Shown: positions 40,354-52,079, numbered from the stretch's first letter. The stretch: 64,000 nt of DNA from Yersinia artesiana (GCF_902726545.1 NZ_CACVAD010000002.1:35452-99451), one strand, 5' to 3'. A program made the numbers and translations. Notes: generated by a model not told the origin, from the sequence alone.

Positions 40354-41637
40354 TTACTTCTTCAACTGGCTCTTGAAGTCACGTTCGGCGTAACCGGTGT
40401 AAAGCTGACGCGGACGGGCGATTTTGATGCCGTCATCGTGCATTTCATTCCAGTGAGCAATCCAGCCGATGGTACGGGCGATAGCAAAGATTACGGTGAA
40501 CATGGAAGACGGAATACCCAACGCTTTCAAGATGATACCTGAGTAGAAATCGACGTTTGGATACAGTTTTCTCTCGATGAAGTACGGGTCGTTCAGCGCA
40601 ATATGCTCTAACTCCATCGCCACTTCCAGCAAGTTATCGTTCAGGTTCAGCTCTTTCAACACTTCATGGCAGGTTTCACGCATGACAGTCGCGCGCGGGT
40701 CATGATTTTTATACACACGATGACCGAAGCCCATCAGGCGGAATGAGTCATTTTTATCTTTGGCACGTTTGATAAATTCTGGAATGTGTTCAACGCTTTT
40801 GATTTCTTCCAGCATTTTCAGGCAGGCTTCGTTCGCACCGCCGTGAGCTGGCCCCCACAGAGAAGCGATCCCCGCAGCAATACAGGCAAACGGGTTAGCA
40901 CCCGATGAGCCGGCAGTACGTACGGTAGAGGTTGATGCGTTCTGTTCGTGGTCGGCATGCAGGATGAAAATACGATCCATCGCGCGTTCCAACACCGGGT
41001 TAACTTCATATTCTTCGCATGGGGTAGAGAACATCATGCGCAGGAAGTTACCGGCATAGGACAGGTCGTTGCGTGGATAAACAAACGGCTGGCCGATGGA
41101 GTATTTGTAGCACATTGCGGCGACTGTCGGCATTTTTGACAGCAGACGGAAGGCGGTAATTTCACGATGCCGCTCATTGTTAACATCCAGCGCATCATGG
41201 TAGAAAGCGGCCAGTGCGCCTGTCACACCGCAGAGTACGGCCATAGGGTGTGAGTCGCGGCGGAACCCGCGGAACAGACTGGTTATCTGCTCGTGGATCA
41301 TGGTATGGCGGGTGACTGTTGCTTTGAAGGTTTCATACTCTTCTGCGGTGGGGGTTTCGCCGTATAGCAGGATGTAGCAAACTTCCAGATAAGTGGAATT
41401 TTTTGCTAATTGATCAATCGGATAGCCACGATGCAGTAATATCCCTTCATCACCGTCAATAAAGGTAATTTTTGATTCGCAGGATGCGGTAGAGGTGAAC
41501 CCAGGGTCATAGGTAAAATACCCTTTAGAACCTAAGGTACGGATGTCAATCACATCGGTGCCTAGAGTTGGGGATAGCACGCCCAGTTCGATCGCAGCTT
41601 CGCCTTCCAGATTCAGCGTCGCATTTTTGTTAGCCAT
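40354..41637 (-). CDS. gltA: GltA, citrate synthase (type II)
   Basis: GltA condenses acetyl-CoA and oxaloacetate at the entry to the TCA cycle. It has 427 aa, the E. coli length, of the hexameric NADH-inhibited type. Active-site segments are [28 protein letters not shown] and [14 protein letters not shown]. It is divergent from sdhC, as in E. coli, across a 649-bp control region. Confidence 0.98.
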   Translation of the reverse strand: MANKNATLNLEGEAAIELGVLSPTLGTDVIDIRTLGSKGYFTYDPGFTSTASCESKITFIDGDEGILLHRGYPIDQLAKNSTYLEVCYILLYGETPTAEEYETFKATVTRHTMIHEQITSLFRGFRRDSHPMAVLCGVTGALAAFYHDALDVNNERHREITAFRLLSKMPTVAAMCYKYSIGQPFVYPRNDLSYAGNFLRMMFSTPCEEYEVNPVLERAMDRIFILHADHEQNASTSTVRTAGSSGANPFACIAAGIASLWGPAHGGANEACLKMLEEIKSVEHIPEFIKRAKDKNDSFRLMGFGHRVYKNHDPRATVMRETCHEVLKELNLNDNLLEVAMELEHIALNDPYFIERKLYPNVDFYSGIILKALGIPSSMFTVIFAIARTIGWIAHWNEMHDDGIKIARPRQLYTGYAERDFKSQLKK

Positions 41638-42036
41638 TTACAGTCTCCTTAGCGCTTATTTTAAAACCCCTAACAACTGAAATGTCTTAGATGCCCCTGG
41701 GGTCATCTCCTCATCAGCACTGCTCTGTTTTATTCACTATAAAAACATGATTTAGGGTACAGAGTGTCTCGCCAATGCGGCCAACAATCCGTGGGGTTGG
41801 ATTGATGGCGACGTTACAAAGTTGTTAACGATTTGTCGGATACTTATCGTTTATGGTTCATTGCCTACGATATCTATGGGGATATTCACTCACTACACTG
41901 TTGCATAACTTAAGCTTATGGGGAAGTGTATCCGCAGACCTTTAGTGCATCATAGGGCTTATTTCTACCCTAGTTGTAATGGAAATGTTTATTCTTTGTC
42001 AAATCAGATAATTAATTTTATATAAATTGTGTAAAT

Positions 42037-42052
42037 CGTGATCCTAATCACT
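42037..42052. promoter_or_regulatory. CRP-like site between gltA and sdhC
   Basis: GTGA-TCCTAA-TCAC is a perfect palindromic core. It lies about 60 bp upstream of the sdhC -10, a class I activator position. Confidence 0.72.
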
Positions 42053-42089
42053 GTTCAGGGGAAATGTTACCAATCAGTTTGTGTGGGAA

Positions 42090-42118
42090 TTGTAATAAGA
42101 ATGTGAACCACCTATACT
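42090..42118 (+). promoter_or_regulatory. Predicted sdhC promoter
   Basis: A -35 TTGTAA (42090-42095), 17 bp and a -10 TATACT (42113-42118) give a start near 42125. Confidence 0.65.
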
Positions 42119-42286
42119 GCCGCCAGGTCTCCGGATTACCCTGAAGTAGGAGCACCCAGCGTTATACAGAACACGCCATTTAAGCATTCAGGATGTTATG
42201 TCTAAATGTGCGATGTGAAGGGTTTCGGCTCTTAACGCTGTCTGATCCATGCCCAGGCCCGGAGGAAGGAAAATAATAAGAGCTGT

Positions 42287-42676
42287 GTGGGCAAAACCGT
42301 GAAAAAACAAAGACCTGTCAATTTGGATCTGCAAACGATTCGATTTCCTGTTACTGCGATAGCGTCCATTTTACACCGAGTCTCTGGCGTAATGACTTTC
42401 GTTGCCGTTGGTATCCTCCTTTGGCTGTTAGGTTTGTCTGTATCCTCGCAAGAAGGGTTCATGCAAGCCGCGGCTGTCATGAATAGCTTTTTTGTTAAAT
42501 TCATCTTCTGGGGAATACTCACGGCACTGGCTTATCACGTTTGCGGTGGCATCCGTCACTTGCTTATGGATTTTGGCTATGTCGAAGAGAGCTTGGCTGC
42601 GGGGACCCGCTCCGCCCAAGTCGTCATGGTGTTAACCTTGGTGCTGTCAGTTTTAGCTGGAGTCCTTGTATGGTAA
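42287..42676 (+). CDS. sdhC: SdhC, succinate dehydrogenase cytochrome b556 subunit
   Basis: This 129-aa membrane anchor has three transmembrane helices, of which [22 protein letters not shown] and [18 protein letters not shown] are diagnostic (the His in LAYH is the heme b ligand position). It anchors SdhAB and forms the quinone site with SdhD. The GTG at 42287 after GGAGGAAGG is chosen; another GTG lies at 42299. It overlaps sdhD by 7 bp. Confidence 0.95.
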   Translation: MGKTVKKQRPVNLDLQTIRFPVTAIASILHRVSGVMTFVAVGILLWLLGLSVSSQEGFMQAAAVMNSFFVKFIFWGILTALAYHVCGGIRHLLMDFGYVEESLAAGTRSAQVVMVLTLVLSVLAGVLVW

Positions 42677-43017
42677 GCAATGCTTCTGCGTTAGGGCGTA
42701 ATGGAGTACACGACTGGCTGTTACTGCGTGCTTCTGCAATCGTCATCACTCTATATATTCTTTATATTCTGGGCTTCGTTGTTATTGTCCCAGACATCAC
42801 CTATGAAATCTGGCGTGGCTTCTTTGCTTCGCACATCACAAAAGTATTTACCCTGCTGACATTGCTGTCGATTCTGGCTCACGCCTGGATTGGTCTGTGG
42901 CAGGTATTAACGGACTATATCAAGCCGCTAGCGGTTCGACTGGTGTTACAACTGGCCGTCGTGATTACGCTGCTGGTCTACCTATTATATGGAACAATTG
43001 TGGTGTGGGGTGCTTAA
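42670..43017 (+). CDS. sdhD: SdhD, succinate dehydrogenase membrane anchor
   Basis: This 115-aa anchor subunit, the same length as in E. coli, has three transmembrane helices; LHAWIGMWQVLTDY is here [15 protein letters not shown]. The ATG at 42670 lies inside the sdhC end; the longer upstream frame is a shadow of sdhC. sdhA begins directly at 43018 with no gap. Confidence 0.95.
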   Translation: MVSNASALGRNGVHDWLLLRASAIVITLYILYILGFVVIVPDITYEIWRGFFASHITKVFTLLTLLSILAHAWIGLWQVLTDYIKPLAVRLVLQLAVVITLLVYLLYGTIVVWGA

Positions 43018-44784
43018 ATGAAACTGCCGGTCAGAGAGTTTGATGCTGTTGTTGTTGGTGCGGGTGGCGCAGGTATGCGCGCGGCACTGCAAATTTCACA
43101 AATGGGGCTGTCTTGCGCCCTGATATCCAAAGTATTCCCAACCCGTTCCCATACTGTATCTGCGCAGGGTGGTATTACTGTCGCACTGGGTAATACCCAT
43201 GAAGATAACTGGGAATGGCATATGTATGACACGGTAAAGGGTTCCGATTATATCGGTGACCAGGATGCCATCGAATATATGTGTAAAACAGGCCCTGAAG
43301 CGGTGCTTGAATTGGAACACATGGGGTTACCGTTCTCCCGTTTAGAAGATGGCAGCATTTATCAGCGGCCATTCGGTGGGCAGTCGCTCAACTTTGGTGG
43401 TGAGCAAGCGGCGCGTACCGCGGCTGCGGCTGACCGTACCGGTCATGCACTGTTACACACCCTTTATCAGCAAAACCTGAAAAACCACACCACTATATTC
43501 TCTGAGTGGTATGCACTGGATTTAGTGAAGAATCAGGATGGCGCTTTTGTGGGCTGTACGGCTATCTGCATTGAAACCGGTGAAGTGGTCTATTTCAAAG
43601 CGCGGGCCACCGTGCTGGCCACCGGCGGTGCCGGCCGTATTTACCAATCAACAACCAATGCGCACATTAATACCGGTGACGGTGTTGGCATGGCCTTACG
43701 TGCCGGTGTACCGGTGCAGGACATGGAAATGTGGCAGTTCCACCCGACAGGTATTGCCGGGGCGGGCGTGTTGGTTACCGAGGGTTGCCGTGGTGAAGGC
43801 GGGTACCTGCTGAATAAACACGGCGAGCGCTTTATGGAACGCTATGCACCGAACGCCAAAGATTTGGCCGGTCGTGATGTGGTTGCGCGTTCTATTATGA
43901 TTGAAATCCGTGAAGGCCGTGGTTGTGATGGCCCTTGGGGCCCGCATGCCAAACTGAAATTGGATCACTTGGGTAAAGATGTGCTGGAATCCCGTCTGCC
44001 GGGCATCCTTGAGTTATCTCGTACCTTCGCACACGTTGACCCTATTAAAGAACCTATCCCGGTCATCCCAACTTGCCATTATATGATGGGCGGAATTCCG
44101 ACCAAAGTGACCGGTCAGGCCATCACAGTAAATGAAAAGGGTGAGGATGTTGTCATCCCTGGTCTGTTTGCTGTGGGTGAAATTGCCTGTGTTTCCGTCC
44201 ACGGTGCCAACCGTTTGGGGGGTAACTCATTGCTGGACTTGGTGGTCTTTGGTCGCGCAGCCGGTATGCATCTGCAAGAGTCTTTGATGGAGCAGGGCGC
44301 TAGTCGCGATGCCAGTGATTCTGATATTGAAGCATCACTGGATCGAATGAACCGCTGGAATAACACCCGCTCAGGTGAAGATCCGGTTGAGATCCGCAAA
44401 GCATTACAATCCTGCATGCAGCATAACTTCTCGGTATTCCGTGAAGGTGATGCGATGGCTAAAGGATTGGAAGAGCTAAAAACTATCCGCGAACGTCTGC
44501 AAAATGCCCGTCTGGATGACACTTCTGGCGAGTTCAATACCCAGCGTATTGAGTGTCTGGAGTTGGATAACCTGATGGAAACTGCGTTTTCCACTGCCGT
44601 GTCAGCAAACTTCCGTACCGAAAGCCGTGGCGCGCATAGCCGCTTCGATTTCCCGGAACGTGATGATGCCAACTGGTTGTGCCATTCGCTCTATTTGCCA
44701 GGCACTGAAAGCATGACCCGCCGTGAGGTAAACATGCAACCTAAGCTACGCGCGGCATTCCCGCCGAAAGTGCGTTCTTATTAA
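43018..44784 (+). CDS. sdhA: SdhA, succinate dehydrogenase flavoprotein
   Basis: SdhA is the catalytic subunit oxidising succinate to fumarate, 588 aa. It has the N-terminal FAD dinucleotide fold ([14 protein letters not shown]) and covalent FAD-linked His45 in [13 protein letters not shown]. Active-site segments are QFHPTGI and [10 protein letters not shown], and a C-terminal region ends PPKVRSY. The ATG abuts the sdhD stop. Part of sdhCDAB-sucABCD. Confidence 0.98.
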   Translation: MKLPVREFDAVVVGAGGAGMRAALQISQMGLSCALISKVFPTRSHTVSAQGGITVALGNTHEDNWEWHMYDTVKGSDYIGDQDAIEYMCKTGPEAVLELEHMGLPFSRLEDGSIYQRPFGGQSLNFGGEQAARTAAAADRTGHALLHTLYQQNLKNHTTIFSEWYALDLVKNQDGAFVGCTAICIETGEVVYFKARATVLATGGAGRIYQSTTNAHINTGDGVGMALRAGVPVQDMEMWQFHPTGIAGAGVLVTEGCRGEGGYLLNKHGERFMERYAPNAKDLAGRDVVARSIMIEIREGRGCDGPWGPHAKLKLDHLGKDVLESRLPGILELSRTFAHVDPIKEPIPVIPTCHYMMGGIPTKVTGQAITVNEKGEDVVIPGLFAVGEIACVSVHGANRLGGNSLLDLVVFGRAAGMHLQESLMEQGASRDASDSDIEASLDRMNRWNNTRSGEDPVEIRKALQSCMQHNFSVFREGDAMAKGLEELKTIRERLQNARLDDTSGEFNTQRIECLELDNLMETAFSTAVSANFRTESRGAHSRFDFPERDDANWLCHSLYLPGTESMTRREVNMQPKLRAAFPPKVRSY

Positions 44785-44837
44785 TGCATGTGTCGTGTTG
44801 ATAGGGTTAAACCTAACCCGCTGCGGAGGAAAAGGTC

Positions 44838-45554
44838 ATGAAACTTGAGTTCTCAATTTATCGCTATAACCCGGACGTCGATAACGCGCCGCATATGCAG
44901 GATTACACGTTAGAAGCGGAAGAAGGCCGGGATATGATGTTGCTGGATGCACTTATCCAGTTAAAAGAAAAAGATCCGACGTTATCGTTTCGCCGCTCAT
45001 GCCGTGAAGGGGTTTGTGGCTCCGACGGTTTGAATATGAATGGCAAAAATGGGTTGGCTTGTATTACGCCGGTTTCAGCTTTGCAAAAAGGCAATAAAAA
45101 GATTGTGATTCGCCCATTGCCGGGCTTACCGGTGGTGCGGGATTTAGTGGTCGATATGGGGCAGTTTTATACTCAGTACGAGAAAATTAAACCTTACCTG
45201 TTGAATGACGGCAAAAATCCGCCAGCACGCGAGCATTTGCAATCGCCAGAACAACGCGAAAAATTGGATGGCCTGTATGAATGCATCCTGTGCGCTTGTT
45301 GTTCCACATCTTGCCCGTCATTCTGGTGGAATCCGGATAAATTTGTGGGGCCGGCAGGGTTACTGGCTGCCTATCGCTTCCTGATAGATAGCCGTGATAC
45401 GGAAACAACAGCACGTTTGGATGATCTGGACGACGCTTTTAGTGTTTTCCGCTGCCATAGCATCATGAATTGTGTCAGTGTTTGTCCTAAAGGCCTTAAC
45501 CCGACCAAAGCAATCGGCCACATTAAGTCGATGTTGTTACAGCGTAGTGCATGA
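44838..45554 (+). CDS. sdhB: SdhB, succinate dehydrogenase iron-sulfur protein
   Basis: This 238-aa electron-transfer subunit has a [2Fe-2S] site in SCREGVCGSDGLNMNG plus a later Cys (GLACITP). [4Fe-4S] and [3Fe-4S] ligands lie in ECILCACCSTSCPSFWWN and CHSIMNCVSVCPKGLNP. A CGGAGGAAAAGG ribosome-binding region precedes the ATG. Confidence 0.98.
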   Translation: MKLEFSIYRYNPDVDNAPHMQDYTLEAEEGRDMMLLDALIQLKEKDPTLSFRRSCREGVCGSDGLNMNGKNGLACITPVSALQKGNKKIVIRPLPGLPVVRDLVVDMGQFYTQYEKIKPYLLNDGKNPPAREHLQSPEQREKLDGLYECILCACCSTSCPSFWWNPDKFVGPAGLLAAYRFLIDSRDTETTARLDDLDDAFSVFRCHSIMNCVSVCPKGLNPTKAIGHIKSMLLQRSA

Positions 45555-45607
45555 TAAGCGCTTCACAACGGATCATAGTTGCAACATAGTGCATGATGTG
45601 AGTTTAT

Positions 45608-45688
45608 TAACCTGGGGAATGTTTCCCCCAGGTTGCTTAAAGGTAGGGAATCTCTAAAAACCGGCAAGTTGTCCGTTTTTAGAGGTTC
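45608..45688 (+). repeat. Two consecutive hairpins in the sdhB-sucA spacer
   Basis: The first is AACCTGGGGAA / TTCCCCCAGGTT (45609-45634), the second GAATCTCTAAAAAC / GTTTTTAGAGGTTC (about 45648-45688) with one G-T pair. Neither is followed by a T run. They may protect or separate the sdh and suc parts of the transcript; E. coli also has hairpin repeats here. Confidence 0.55.
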
Positions 45689-45827
45689 CTTGAACGGGAC
45701 CGTTAAGGTCCATAACAGAACGTGCATTGAGCACGTCGAGTGAACCGTTTTTACGGCAAACCGTTGATATTACGGTGTATATGTTAACCACGGCGAAAAC
45801 TGAAGCTTCAAAGCTTAAGGGATCATG

Positions 45828-48635
45828 ATGCAGAACGGCGCAATGAAGGCCTGGCTGGATTCCTCCTATCTGGCGGGCGCGAACCAGTCCTACATAGAGC
45901 AGCTCTATGAAGACTTTTTAACCGATCCTGGTTCCGTTGATGATAGTTGGCGTTCAATTTTTCTACAACTACCGACAACGGGTGTAAAACCTGATCAGTT
46001 CCACTCTCAAACACGCGAGTATTTCCGTCGCCTGGCGAAGGATCCCTCTCGTTATAACTCATCCATCAGCGATCCTGAAAATGATGCCAAGCAAGTTAAG
46101 GTGTTGCAGTTAATCAACGCCTTCCGCTTCCGCGGCCATCAACATGCCAACCTTGACCCACTCGGTTTGTGGAAGCAGGAGTCTGTTCCAGACCTTGACC
46201 CTGCCTATCACCATCTGACTGAAGCCGATTTCCAGAACACCTTCAATGTTGGTTCTTTTGCTATTGGCAAAGAAACCATGAAGTTGTCTGAGCTATATGC
46301 AGCCCTGAAACAGACCTACTGTGGTTCGATTGGCGCTGAATATATGCACATCACCAACACCGAAGAAAAACGTTGGCTTCAGCAGCGTATTGAGTCGGTA
46401 GTTGGGAAACCCACTTTCAGCGATGAAGAGAAGCGCCGCTTCCTGAGCGAACTGACTGCCGCTGAAGGTTTGGAGCGTTATTTAGGGGCTAAATTCCCTG
46501 GTGCCAAGCGTTTCTCACTGGAGGGCGGCGATTCGCTGGTCACCATGTTGAAAGAAATGATTCGCCATGCCGGTAAAAATGGCACACGTGAAGTGGTTCT
46601 GGGTATGGCGCACCGTGGCCGCCTGAACGTATTGATAAACGTGTTGGGTAAGAAACCGGAAGATTTGTTCGATGAATTTGCCGGTAAGCATAAAGAGCAT
46701 TTGGGTACCGGTGACGTTAAATATCACCAAGGTTTCTCTTCTGATGTAGAAACCGAAGGCGGCCTGGTTCACCTGGCGTTAGCCTTTAACCCATCGCATC
46801 TGGAAATTGTTAGCCCGGTGGTTATCGGTTCTGTGCGAGCACGCCGTGACCGTCTGGATGAAGCGCGCAGCAATATGGTACTGCCAATCACCATTCATGG
46901 TGATGCGGCGATCGCCGGGCAGGGCGTAGTGCAAGAGACGTTGAACATGTCTCAAGCCCGTGGTTATGAAGTGGGCGGGACAGTGCGTATTGTTATCAAC
47001 AACCAGATTGGTTTCACCACCTCGAACCCACTGGATGCGCGCTCTACCCAATACTGTACTGATATTGCCAAAATGGTACAGGCGCCTATTTTCCACGTGA
47101 ATGCTGATGATCCTGAAGCTGTGGCGTTTGTAACCCGTCTGGCGTTGGATTTCCGTAACACCTTTAAACGTGACGTGATGATCGATCTGGTTTGCTACCG
47201 TCGCCATGGGCATAACGAAGCCGATGAGCCAAGTGCAACACAGCCAGTGATGTATCAGAAGATCAAAAAACACCCGACGCCGCGCAAGATCTATGCTGAC
47301 AAGCTGACCGAGCAAAATATCGCCAGCCTGGAAGATGCCACGGAAATGGTCAACCTGTATCGCGATGCATTGGATCGCGGTGACTGTGTGGTGGAAGAGT
47401 GGCGTCCGATGAATCTGCAATCCTTCACCTGGTCACCGTATCTGAACCATGAATGGGATGAAGAATATCCAAGCAAAGTTGATATGAAACGCCTGCAAGA
47501 CTTGGCGCGCCGTATCAGCCACGCGCCTGATGCTATTGAAATGCAATCCCGTGTTGCCAAGATCTATAGCGATCGTGCCTTGATGGCAAATGGCGAGAAA
47601 CCATTTGACTGGGGCGGAGCTGAGACACTGGCTTATGCCACTCTGGTCGATGAAGGAATCCCCATCCGCCTATCGGGTGAAGATGCCGGGCGCGGGACTT
47701 TCTTCCATCGTCATGCTGTGATTCATAACCAGAAAAATGGCTCTGTTTATGTGCCACTGGCAAATATTCACAGCGGGCAGGGCGATTTCCAGGTATGGGA
47801 CTCGGTATTGTCGGAAGAAGCTGTTTTGGCCTTTGAATATGGTTACGCTACCGCAGAACCGCGCACTCTGACTATCTGGGAAGCGCAGTTTGGTGACTTT
47901 GCCAACGGTGCTCAAGTGGTTATCGACCAATTCATCAGCTCCGGCGAGCAGAAATGGGGCCGCATGTGTGGTCTGGTTATGCTGTTACCGCATGGTTATG
48001 AAGGTCAAGGCCCAGAACACTCCTCCGCTCGGTTGGAGCGCTATCTGCAACTTTGTGCTGAACAAAACATGCAGGTGTGTATTCCGTCAACGCCAGCACA
48101 GGTTTACCACATGATTCGCCGTCAGGCATTACGTGGTATGCGCCGTCCACTGGTGGTGATGTCACCTAAGTCATTGTTGCGTCATCCATTAGCAGTATCG
48201 TCACTGGATGAATTGGCCAATGGCAGCTTCTTACCAGCCATTGGTGAAATTGATGAGCTGGACCCGAAAGGCGTCAAACGTGTCGTGATGTGTTCAGGCA
48301 AAGTTTACTATGATCTGCTGGAACAACGCCGCAAAAACGGGCAAACCGATGTCGCCATCGTGCGTATCGAGCAGCTTTATCCATTCCCACACCAAGCGGT
48401 ACAAGCGGTGTTGGAACAATTTGCACATGTCCATGATTTCGTTTGGTGTCAGGAAGAGCCGCTCAACCAGGGTGCCTGGTATTGCAGCCAACACAACTTC
48501 CGCGAAGTGATTCCATTTGGTGCTTCCTTGCGTTACGCAGGCCGCCCAGCCTCAGCTTCACCGGCAGTGGGATACATTTCCGTACACCAGAAACAACAAC
48601 AAGCTCTGGTTAATGACGCGCTGACTGTTGAATAG
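45828..48635 (+). CDS. sucA: SucA, 2-oxoglutarate dehydrogenase E1
   Basis: SucA is the thiamine-diphosphate-dependent decarboxylase of the 2-oxoglutarate dehydrogenase complex. It has 935 aa. The N-terminal E2-binding MKAWLDSSYLAGANQSYIEQLYEDF is followed by the substrate and ThDP segments GMAHRGRLNVL, FHVNADDPEAV, VCYRRHGHNEADEPSATQP and the transketolase-like domain. Two tandem ATGs exist; the second (45828) is better spaced from AAGGGA and gives the E. coli N-terminus MQN. Confidence 0.98.
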   Translation: MQNGAMKAWLDSSYLAGANQSYIEQLYEDFLTDPGSVDDSWRSIFLQLPTTGVKPDQFHSQTREYFRRLAKDPSRYNSSISDPENDAKQVKVLQLINAFRFRGHQHANLDPLGLWKQESVPDLDPAYHHLTEADFQNTFNVGSFAIGKETMKLSELYAALKQTYCGSIGAEYMHITNTEEKRWLQQRIESVVGKPTFSDEEKRRFLSELTAAEGLERYLGAKFPGAKRFSLEGGDSLVTMLKEMIRHAGKNGTREVVLGMAHRGRLNVLINVLGKKPEDLFDEFAGKHKEHLGTGDVKYHQGFSSDVETEGGLVHLALAFNPSHLEIVSPVVIGSVRARRDRLDEARSNMVLPITIHGDAAIAGQGVVQETLNMSQARGYEVGGTVRIVINNQIGFTTSNPLDARSTQYCTDIAKMVQAPIFHVNADDPEAVAFVTRLALDFRNTFKRDVMIDLVCYRRHGHNEADEPSATQPVMYQKIKKHPTPRKIYADKLTEQNIASLEDATEMVNLYRDALDRGDCVVEEWRPMNLQSFTWSPYLNHEWDEEYPSKVDMKRLQDLARRISHAPDAIEMQSRVAKIYSDRALMANGEKPFDWGGAETLAYATLVDEGIPIRLSGEDAGRGTFFHRHAVIHNQKNGSVYVPLANIHSGQGDFQVWDSVLSEEAVLAFEYGYATAEPRTLTIWEAQFGDFANGAQVVIDQFISSGEQKWGRMCGLVMLLPHGYEGQGPEHSSARLERYLQLCAEQNMQVCIPSTPAQVYHMIRRQALRGMRRPLVVMSPKSLLRHPLAVSSLDELANGSFLPAIGEIDELDPKGVKRVVMCSGKVYYDLLEQRRKNGQTDVAIVRIEQLYPFPHQAVQAVLEQFAHVHDFVWCQEEPLNQGAWYCSQHNFREVIPFGASLRYAGRPASASPAVGYISVHQKQQQALVNDALTVE

Positions 48636-48663
48636 CGACCGGTTAACACATAAAGGATAGAGA

Positions 48664-49887
48664 ATGAGTAGCGTAGATATTAATGTTCCTGACCTCCCTG
48701 AGTCTGTCGCCGATGGTTCGGTAGCAACCTGGCACAAAAAACCGGGTGATAGCGTCAAACGCGATGAAGTGTTGGTTGAGATTGAAACAGACAAAGTGAT
48801 TCTGGAAGTTCCGGCCAGCCAGGACGGTATTTTGGATGCCATTTTGGAAGACGAAGGTGCCACTGTGACTTCGCGTCAAGTGTTGGGTCGCATTCGCCCA
48901 AGTGACAGCTCTGGCCTGCCGACCGAAGAAAAAAGCCAAAGCACCGAGTCCACTCCTGCTCAGCGCCAAACCGCCAGCCTGGAAGAAGAAAGCAACGATA
49001 CTCTCAGTCCGGCGATCCGTCGTCTGATTGCAGAACACTCTCTTGATGCTTCCGCCATTAAAGGCAGTGGTGTGGGTGGTCGTATCACGCGTGAAGATAT
49101 TGATAACCATTTGGCAACGCGTAAATCAGCACCCGCTGCCGTGGAAACCAAAGTTGAAGCTGCCGCACCGGTTGCCGCACTTGCTGGCCGCAGCGAAAAA
49201 CGTGTGCCGATGACGCGTCTACGTAAACGTGTTGCCGAGCGTCTGCTGGAAGCTAAAAACAGCACCGCAATGCTGACTACGTTTAACGAAATCAACATGA
49301 AGCCAATCATGGATCTGCGCAAGCAGTACGGCGAGGCTTTCGAGAAGCGTCACGGTGTGCGCCTGGGCTTTATGTCCTTCTATATCAAGGCGGTGGTTGA
49401 AGCGCTGAAACGCTATCCAGAAGTGAATGCTTCTATCGATGGCGAAGATGTGGTGTACCATAATTATTTTGATGTCAGTATTGCTGTTTCTACCCCACGC
49501 GGTCTGGTTACCCCAGTATTACGTGATGTAGACACCATGGGCATGGCTGATATTGAGAAGAAAATCAAAGAATTGGCTGTAAAAGGCCGTGACGGCAAAT
49601 TGAAAGTTGAAGAACTGACTGGCGGTAATTTCACAATTACCAATGGCGGCGTATTCGGCTCATTGATGTCGACTCCGATCATTAACCCACCACAAAGCGC
49701 AATCCTTGGTATGCATGCTATCAAAGACAGGCCAATGGCGGTCAATGGTCAGGTAGTGATCCTGCCAATGATGTATCTGGCACTGTCCTACGACCACCGG
49801 TTGATCGATGGCCGCGAATCCGTTGGCTATCTGGTGACGGTGAAAGAGATGCTGGAAGATCCAGCTCGCTTACTGCTGGATGTATAA
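48664..49887 (+). CDS. sucB: SucB, dihydrolipoyl succinyltransferase E2
   Basis: This 407-aa core subunit has an N-terminal lipoyl domain with lipoylated Lys44 ([11 protein letters not shown]), a flexible linker, an E1/E3-binding domain ([22 protein letters not shown]) and the acyltransferase domain ending [15 protein letters not shown] with the catalytic His. It lies 28 bp after sucA. Confidence 0.98.
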   Translation: MSSVDINVPDLPESVADGSVATWHKKPGDSVKRDEVLVEIETDKVILEVPASQDGILDAILEDEGATVTSRQVLGRIRPSDSSGLPTEEKSQSTESTPAQRQTASLEEESNDTLSPAIRRLIAEHSLDASAIKGSGVGGRITREDIDNHLATRKSAPAAVETKVEAAAPVAALAGRSEKRVPMTRLRKRVAERLLEAKNSTAMLTTFNEINMKPIMDLRKQYGEAFEKRHGVRLGFMSFYIKAVVEALKRYPEVNASIDGEDVVYHNYFDVSIAVSTPRGLVTPVLRDVDTMGMADIEKKIKELAVKGRDGKLKVEELTGGNFTITNGGVFGSLMSTPIINPPQSAILGMHAIKDRPMAVNGQVVILPMMYLALSYDHRLIDGRESVGYLVTVKEMLEDPARLLLDV

Positions 49888-49907
49888 AAAAGATAAATAA
49901 CAAGGCC

Positions 49908-49953
49908 AGCCTGATTGCAAGGTGTTGATAACCTGCCTCCGCGCAATCAGGCT
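49908..49953 (+). repeat. Hairpin in the sucB-sucC spacer
   Basis: A perfect 11-bp inverted repeat, AGCCTGATTGC / GCAATCAGGCT, encloses a 24-nt loop. With no T run it is a processing or stability element rather than a terminator. Confidence 0.6.
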
Positions 49954-50000
49954 ACCTGGTAGGCTTCGGCCCAACTCAGACCTTATATGGATAGAACATC

Positions 50001-51167
50001 ATGAATTTACACGAATATCAGGCAAAACAACTGTTTGCTCGGTATGGCATGCCAGCACCAACTGGCTACGCTTGTACCACACCGCGTGAAGCAGAAGAAG
50101 CCGCATCTAAAATCGGTGCTGGCCCGTGGGTGGTTAAATGTCAGGTACATGCTGGTGGTCGCGGTAAAGCGGGCGGCGTGAAACTGGTTAACAGCAAAGA
50201 AGATATTCGTGCTTTCGCTGAACAGTGGTTGGGTAAAAAACTGGTCACTTACCAGACAGATGCCCATGGTCAACCGGTTCACCAAATCTTGGTTGAAGCG
50301 GCAACTGATATCGATAAAGAGCTGTATCTGGGTGCGGTTATTGACCGTAGCTCCCGTCGTGTGGTGTTTATGGCATCCACCGAAGGCGGCGTTGAAATTG
50401 AAAAAGTGGCCGAAGAAACACCGGAACTGATCCATAAGGTTGCGTTGGATCCATTGACTGGCCCGCAGCCTTATCAAGGTCGCGAACTGGCATTCAAACT
50501 GGGCTTAACCGGTAAGCAAGTGGCTCAGTTCACCAAGATCTTTATGGGGCTGGCGACGCTGTTCCTGGAACGTGATTTGGCGATGGTTGAAATAAACCCG
50601 CTGGTTATCACCAAACAGGGTGATCTGGTTTGTTTGGATGGCAAACTGGGTGCCGATGGTAACGCCTTGTTCCGTCAACCAGAATTGCGTGAAATGCGTG
50701 ACAAATCTCAGGAAGACGAGCGCGAAGCGCAGGCCGCACAGTGGGAGCTGAACTATGTCGCCTTGGATGGCAACATTGGTTGCATGGTAAACGGTGCCGG
50801 TTTGGCAATGGGTACTATGGACATCGTGAAACTGCACGGTGGTGAACCAGCTAACTTCCTTGATGTGGGGGGCGGTGCCACTAAAGAGCGCGTGACTGAA
50901 GCGTTCAAAATCATTTTGTCTGATGACAAAGTGAAAGCAGTTTTCGTTAATATCTTCGGCGGGATTGTCCGTTGTGACCTGATTGCTGACGGCATTATTG
51001 GTGCAGTTGAAGAAGTGGGTGTCAACGTGCCAGTGGTGGTTCGTCTGGAAGGGAATAACGCCGAGCTGGGTGCCAAGAAACTGGCAGACAGCGGTTTGAA
51101 TATCATTGCTGCGACCAGCCTGACAGATGCGGCTCAGCAAGTTGTAGCGGCAGTGGGGGCTAAATAA
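50001..51167 (+). CDS. sucC: SucC, succinyl-CoA synthetase beta subunit
   Basis: This 388-aa subunit has an ATP-grasp N-terminal domain ([41 protein letters not shown]) and a CoA-ligase-like C-terminal domain ([37 protein letters not shown]). Its stop codon shares one base with the sucD ATG (TAATG). Confidence 0.98.
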   Translation: MNLHEYQAKQLFARYGMPAPTGYACTTPREAEEAASKIGAGPWVVKCQVHAGGRGKAGGVKLVNSKEDIRAFAEQWLGKKLVTYQTDAHGQPVHQILVEAATDIDKELYLGAVIDRSSRRVVFMASTEGGVEIEKVAEETPELIHKVALDPLTGPQPYQGRELAFKLGLTGKQVAQFTKIFMGLATLFLERDLAMVEINPLVITKQGDLVCLDGKLGADGNALFRQPELREMRDKSQEDEREAQAAQWELNYVALDGNIGCMVNGAGLAMGTMDIVKLHGGEPANFLDVGGGATKERVTEAFKIILSDDKVKAVFVNIFGGIVRCDLIADGIIGAVEEVGVNVPVVVRLEGNNAELGAKKLADSGLNIIAATSLTDAAQQVVAAVGAK

Positions 51168-52045
51168 TGTCTATTTTAATTGATAAAAACACCAAAGTTA
51201 TTTGCCAGGGTTTTACCGGTAGCCAAGGGACTTTCCACTCCGAACAAGCTATTGCTTATGGCACAAAAATGGTGGGCGGTGTGACGCCAGGCAAAGGTGG
51301 AACCCAGCATTTGGGCCTGCCAGTGTTCAATACCGTACGCGAAGCAGTAGAAACGACCGGTGCGACTGCATCTGTTATCTACGTTCCTGCGCCGTTCTGT
51401 AAAGACTCGATTCTGGAAGCTATCGACGCAGGTATCAAATTGATTATCTGCATTACCGAAGGCATCCCGACTCTGGATATGCTGGTGGTCAAAGTCAAAC
51501 TGGAACAGTCTGATGCGCGGATGATCGGCCCGAACTGCCCAGGTGTTATCACCCCAGGTGAATGTAAGATTGGTATTATGCCAGGTCACATCCACTTGCC
51601 AGGCAAAGTGGGTATCGTTTCCCGCTCCGGCACACTGACCTATGAAGCAGTAAAACAAACGACTGATATCGGTTTCGGTCAGTCAACTTGTGTTGGAATC
51701 GGTGGTGACCCGATCCCAGGATCTAACTTTATCGATATCCTGAAGTTGTTCCAGGAAGATCCACAAACTGAAGTCATCGTAATGATCGGTGAGATCGGTG
51801 GTAACGCGGAAGAAGAAGCGGCTGCTTATATTAAAGAGCACGTGACCAAACCTGTGGTGGGTTATATCGCGGGTGTGACTGCACCTAAAGGTAAGCGTAT
51901 GGGCCACGCAGGTGCCATCATTGCCGGTGGTAAAGGAACAGCGGATGATAAATTTGCTGCTCTGGAAGCTGCGGGTGTGAAAACCGTCCGTAGTTTGGCT
52001 GAAATCGGCAATGCCGTGAAAGCTGTTTACCAAAGTAATAAATAG
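51167..52045 (+). CDS. sucD: SucD, succinyl-CoA synthetase alpha subunit
   Basis: This 292-aa CoA-binding subunit carries the transiently phosphorylated His247 in [13 protein letters not shown]. The CoA-binding loop [15 protein letters not shown] and the power-helix region PNCPGVI are present. It is the last gene of the sdh-suc operon; two hairpins follow in the 3' untranslated region. Confidence 0.98.
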   Translation: MSILIDKNTKVICQGFTGSQGTFHSEQAIAYGTKMVGGVTPGKGGTQHLGLPVFNTVREAVETTGATASVIYVPAPFCKDSILEAIDAGIKLIICITEGIPTLDMLVVKVKLEQSDARMIGPNCPGVITPGECKIGIMPGHIHLPGKVGIVSRSGTLTYEAVKQTTDIGFGQSTCVGIGGDPIPGSNFIDILKLFQEDPQTEVIVMIGEIGGNAEEEAAAYIKEHVTKPVVGYIAGVTAPKGKRMGHAGAIIAGGKGTADDKFAALEAAGVKTVRSLAEIGNAVKAVYQSNK

Positions 52046-52079
52046 CATCGAGTGCACTGGTTTCAGTGCTAGTTCGACA

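Larger units (their letters stand above)
41638..42286. other. gltA-sdhC divergent regulatory region
   Basis: This 649-bp AT-rich non-coding region contains a CRP-like palindrome (42037-42052), a good sdhC promoter (42090-42118) and a roughly 165-nt sdhC leader. In E. coli this region integrates ArcA, FNR and CRP control, and the sdhC leader is an sRNA target. I did not identify the gltA promoter with confidence. Confidence 0.65.

Noticed and set aside
42541..42669. Upstream extension of the sdhD frame
   Set aside because: It overlaps sdhC in another frame; the ATG at 42670 gives the 115-aa family length.
46779..47420. 213-aa minus-strand frame inside sucA
   Set aside because: It is antisense to the conserved E1 catalytic region, with no recognisable domain.
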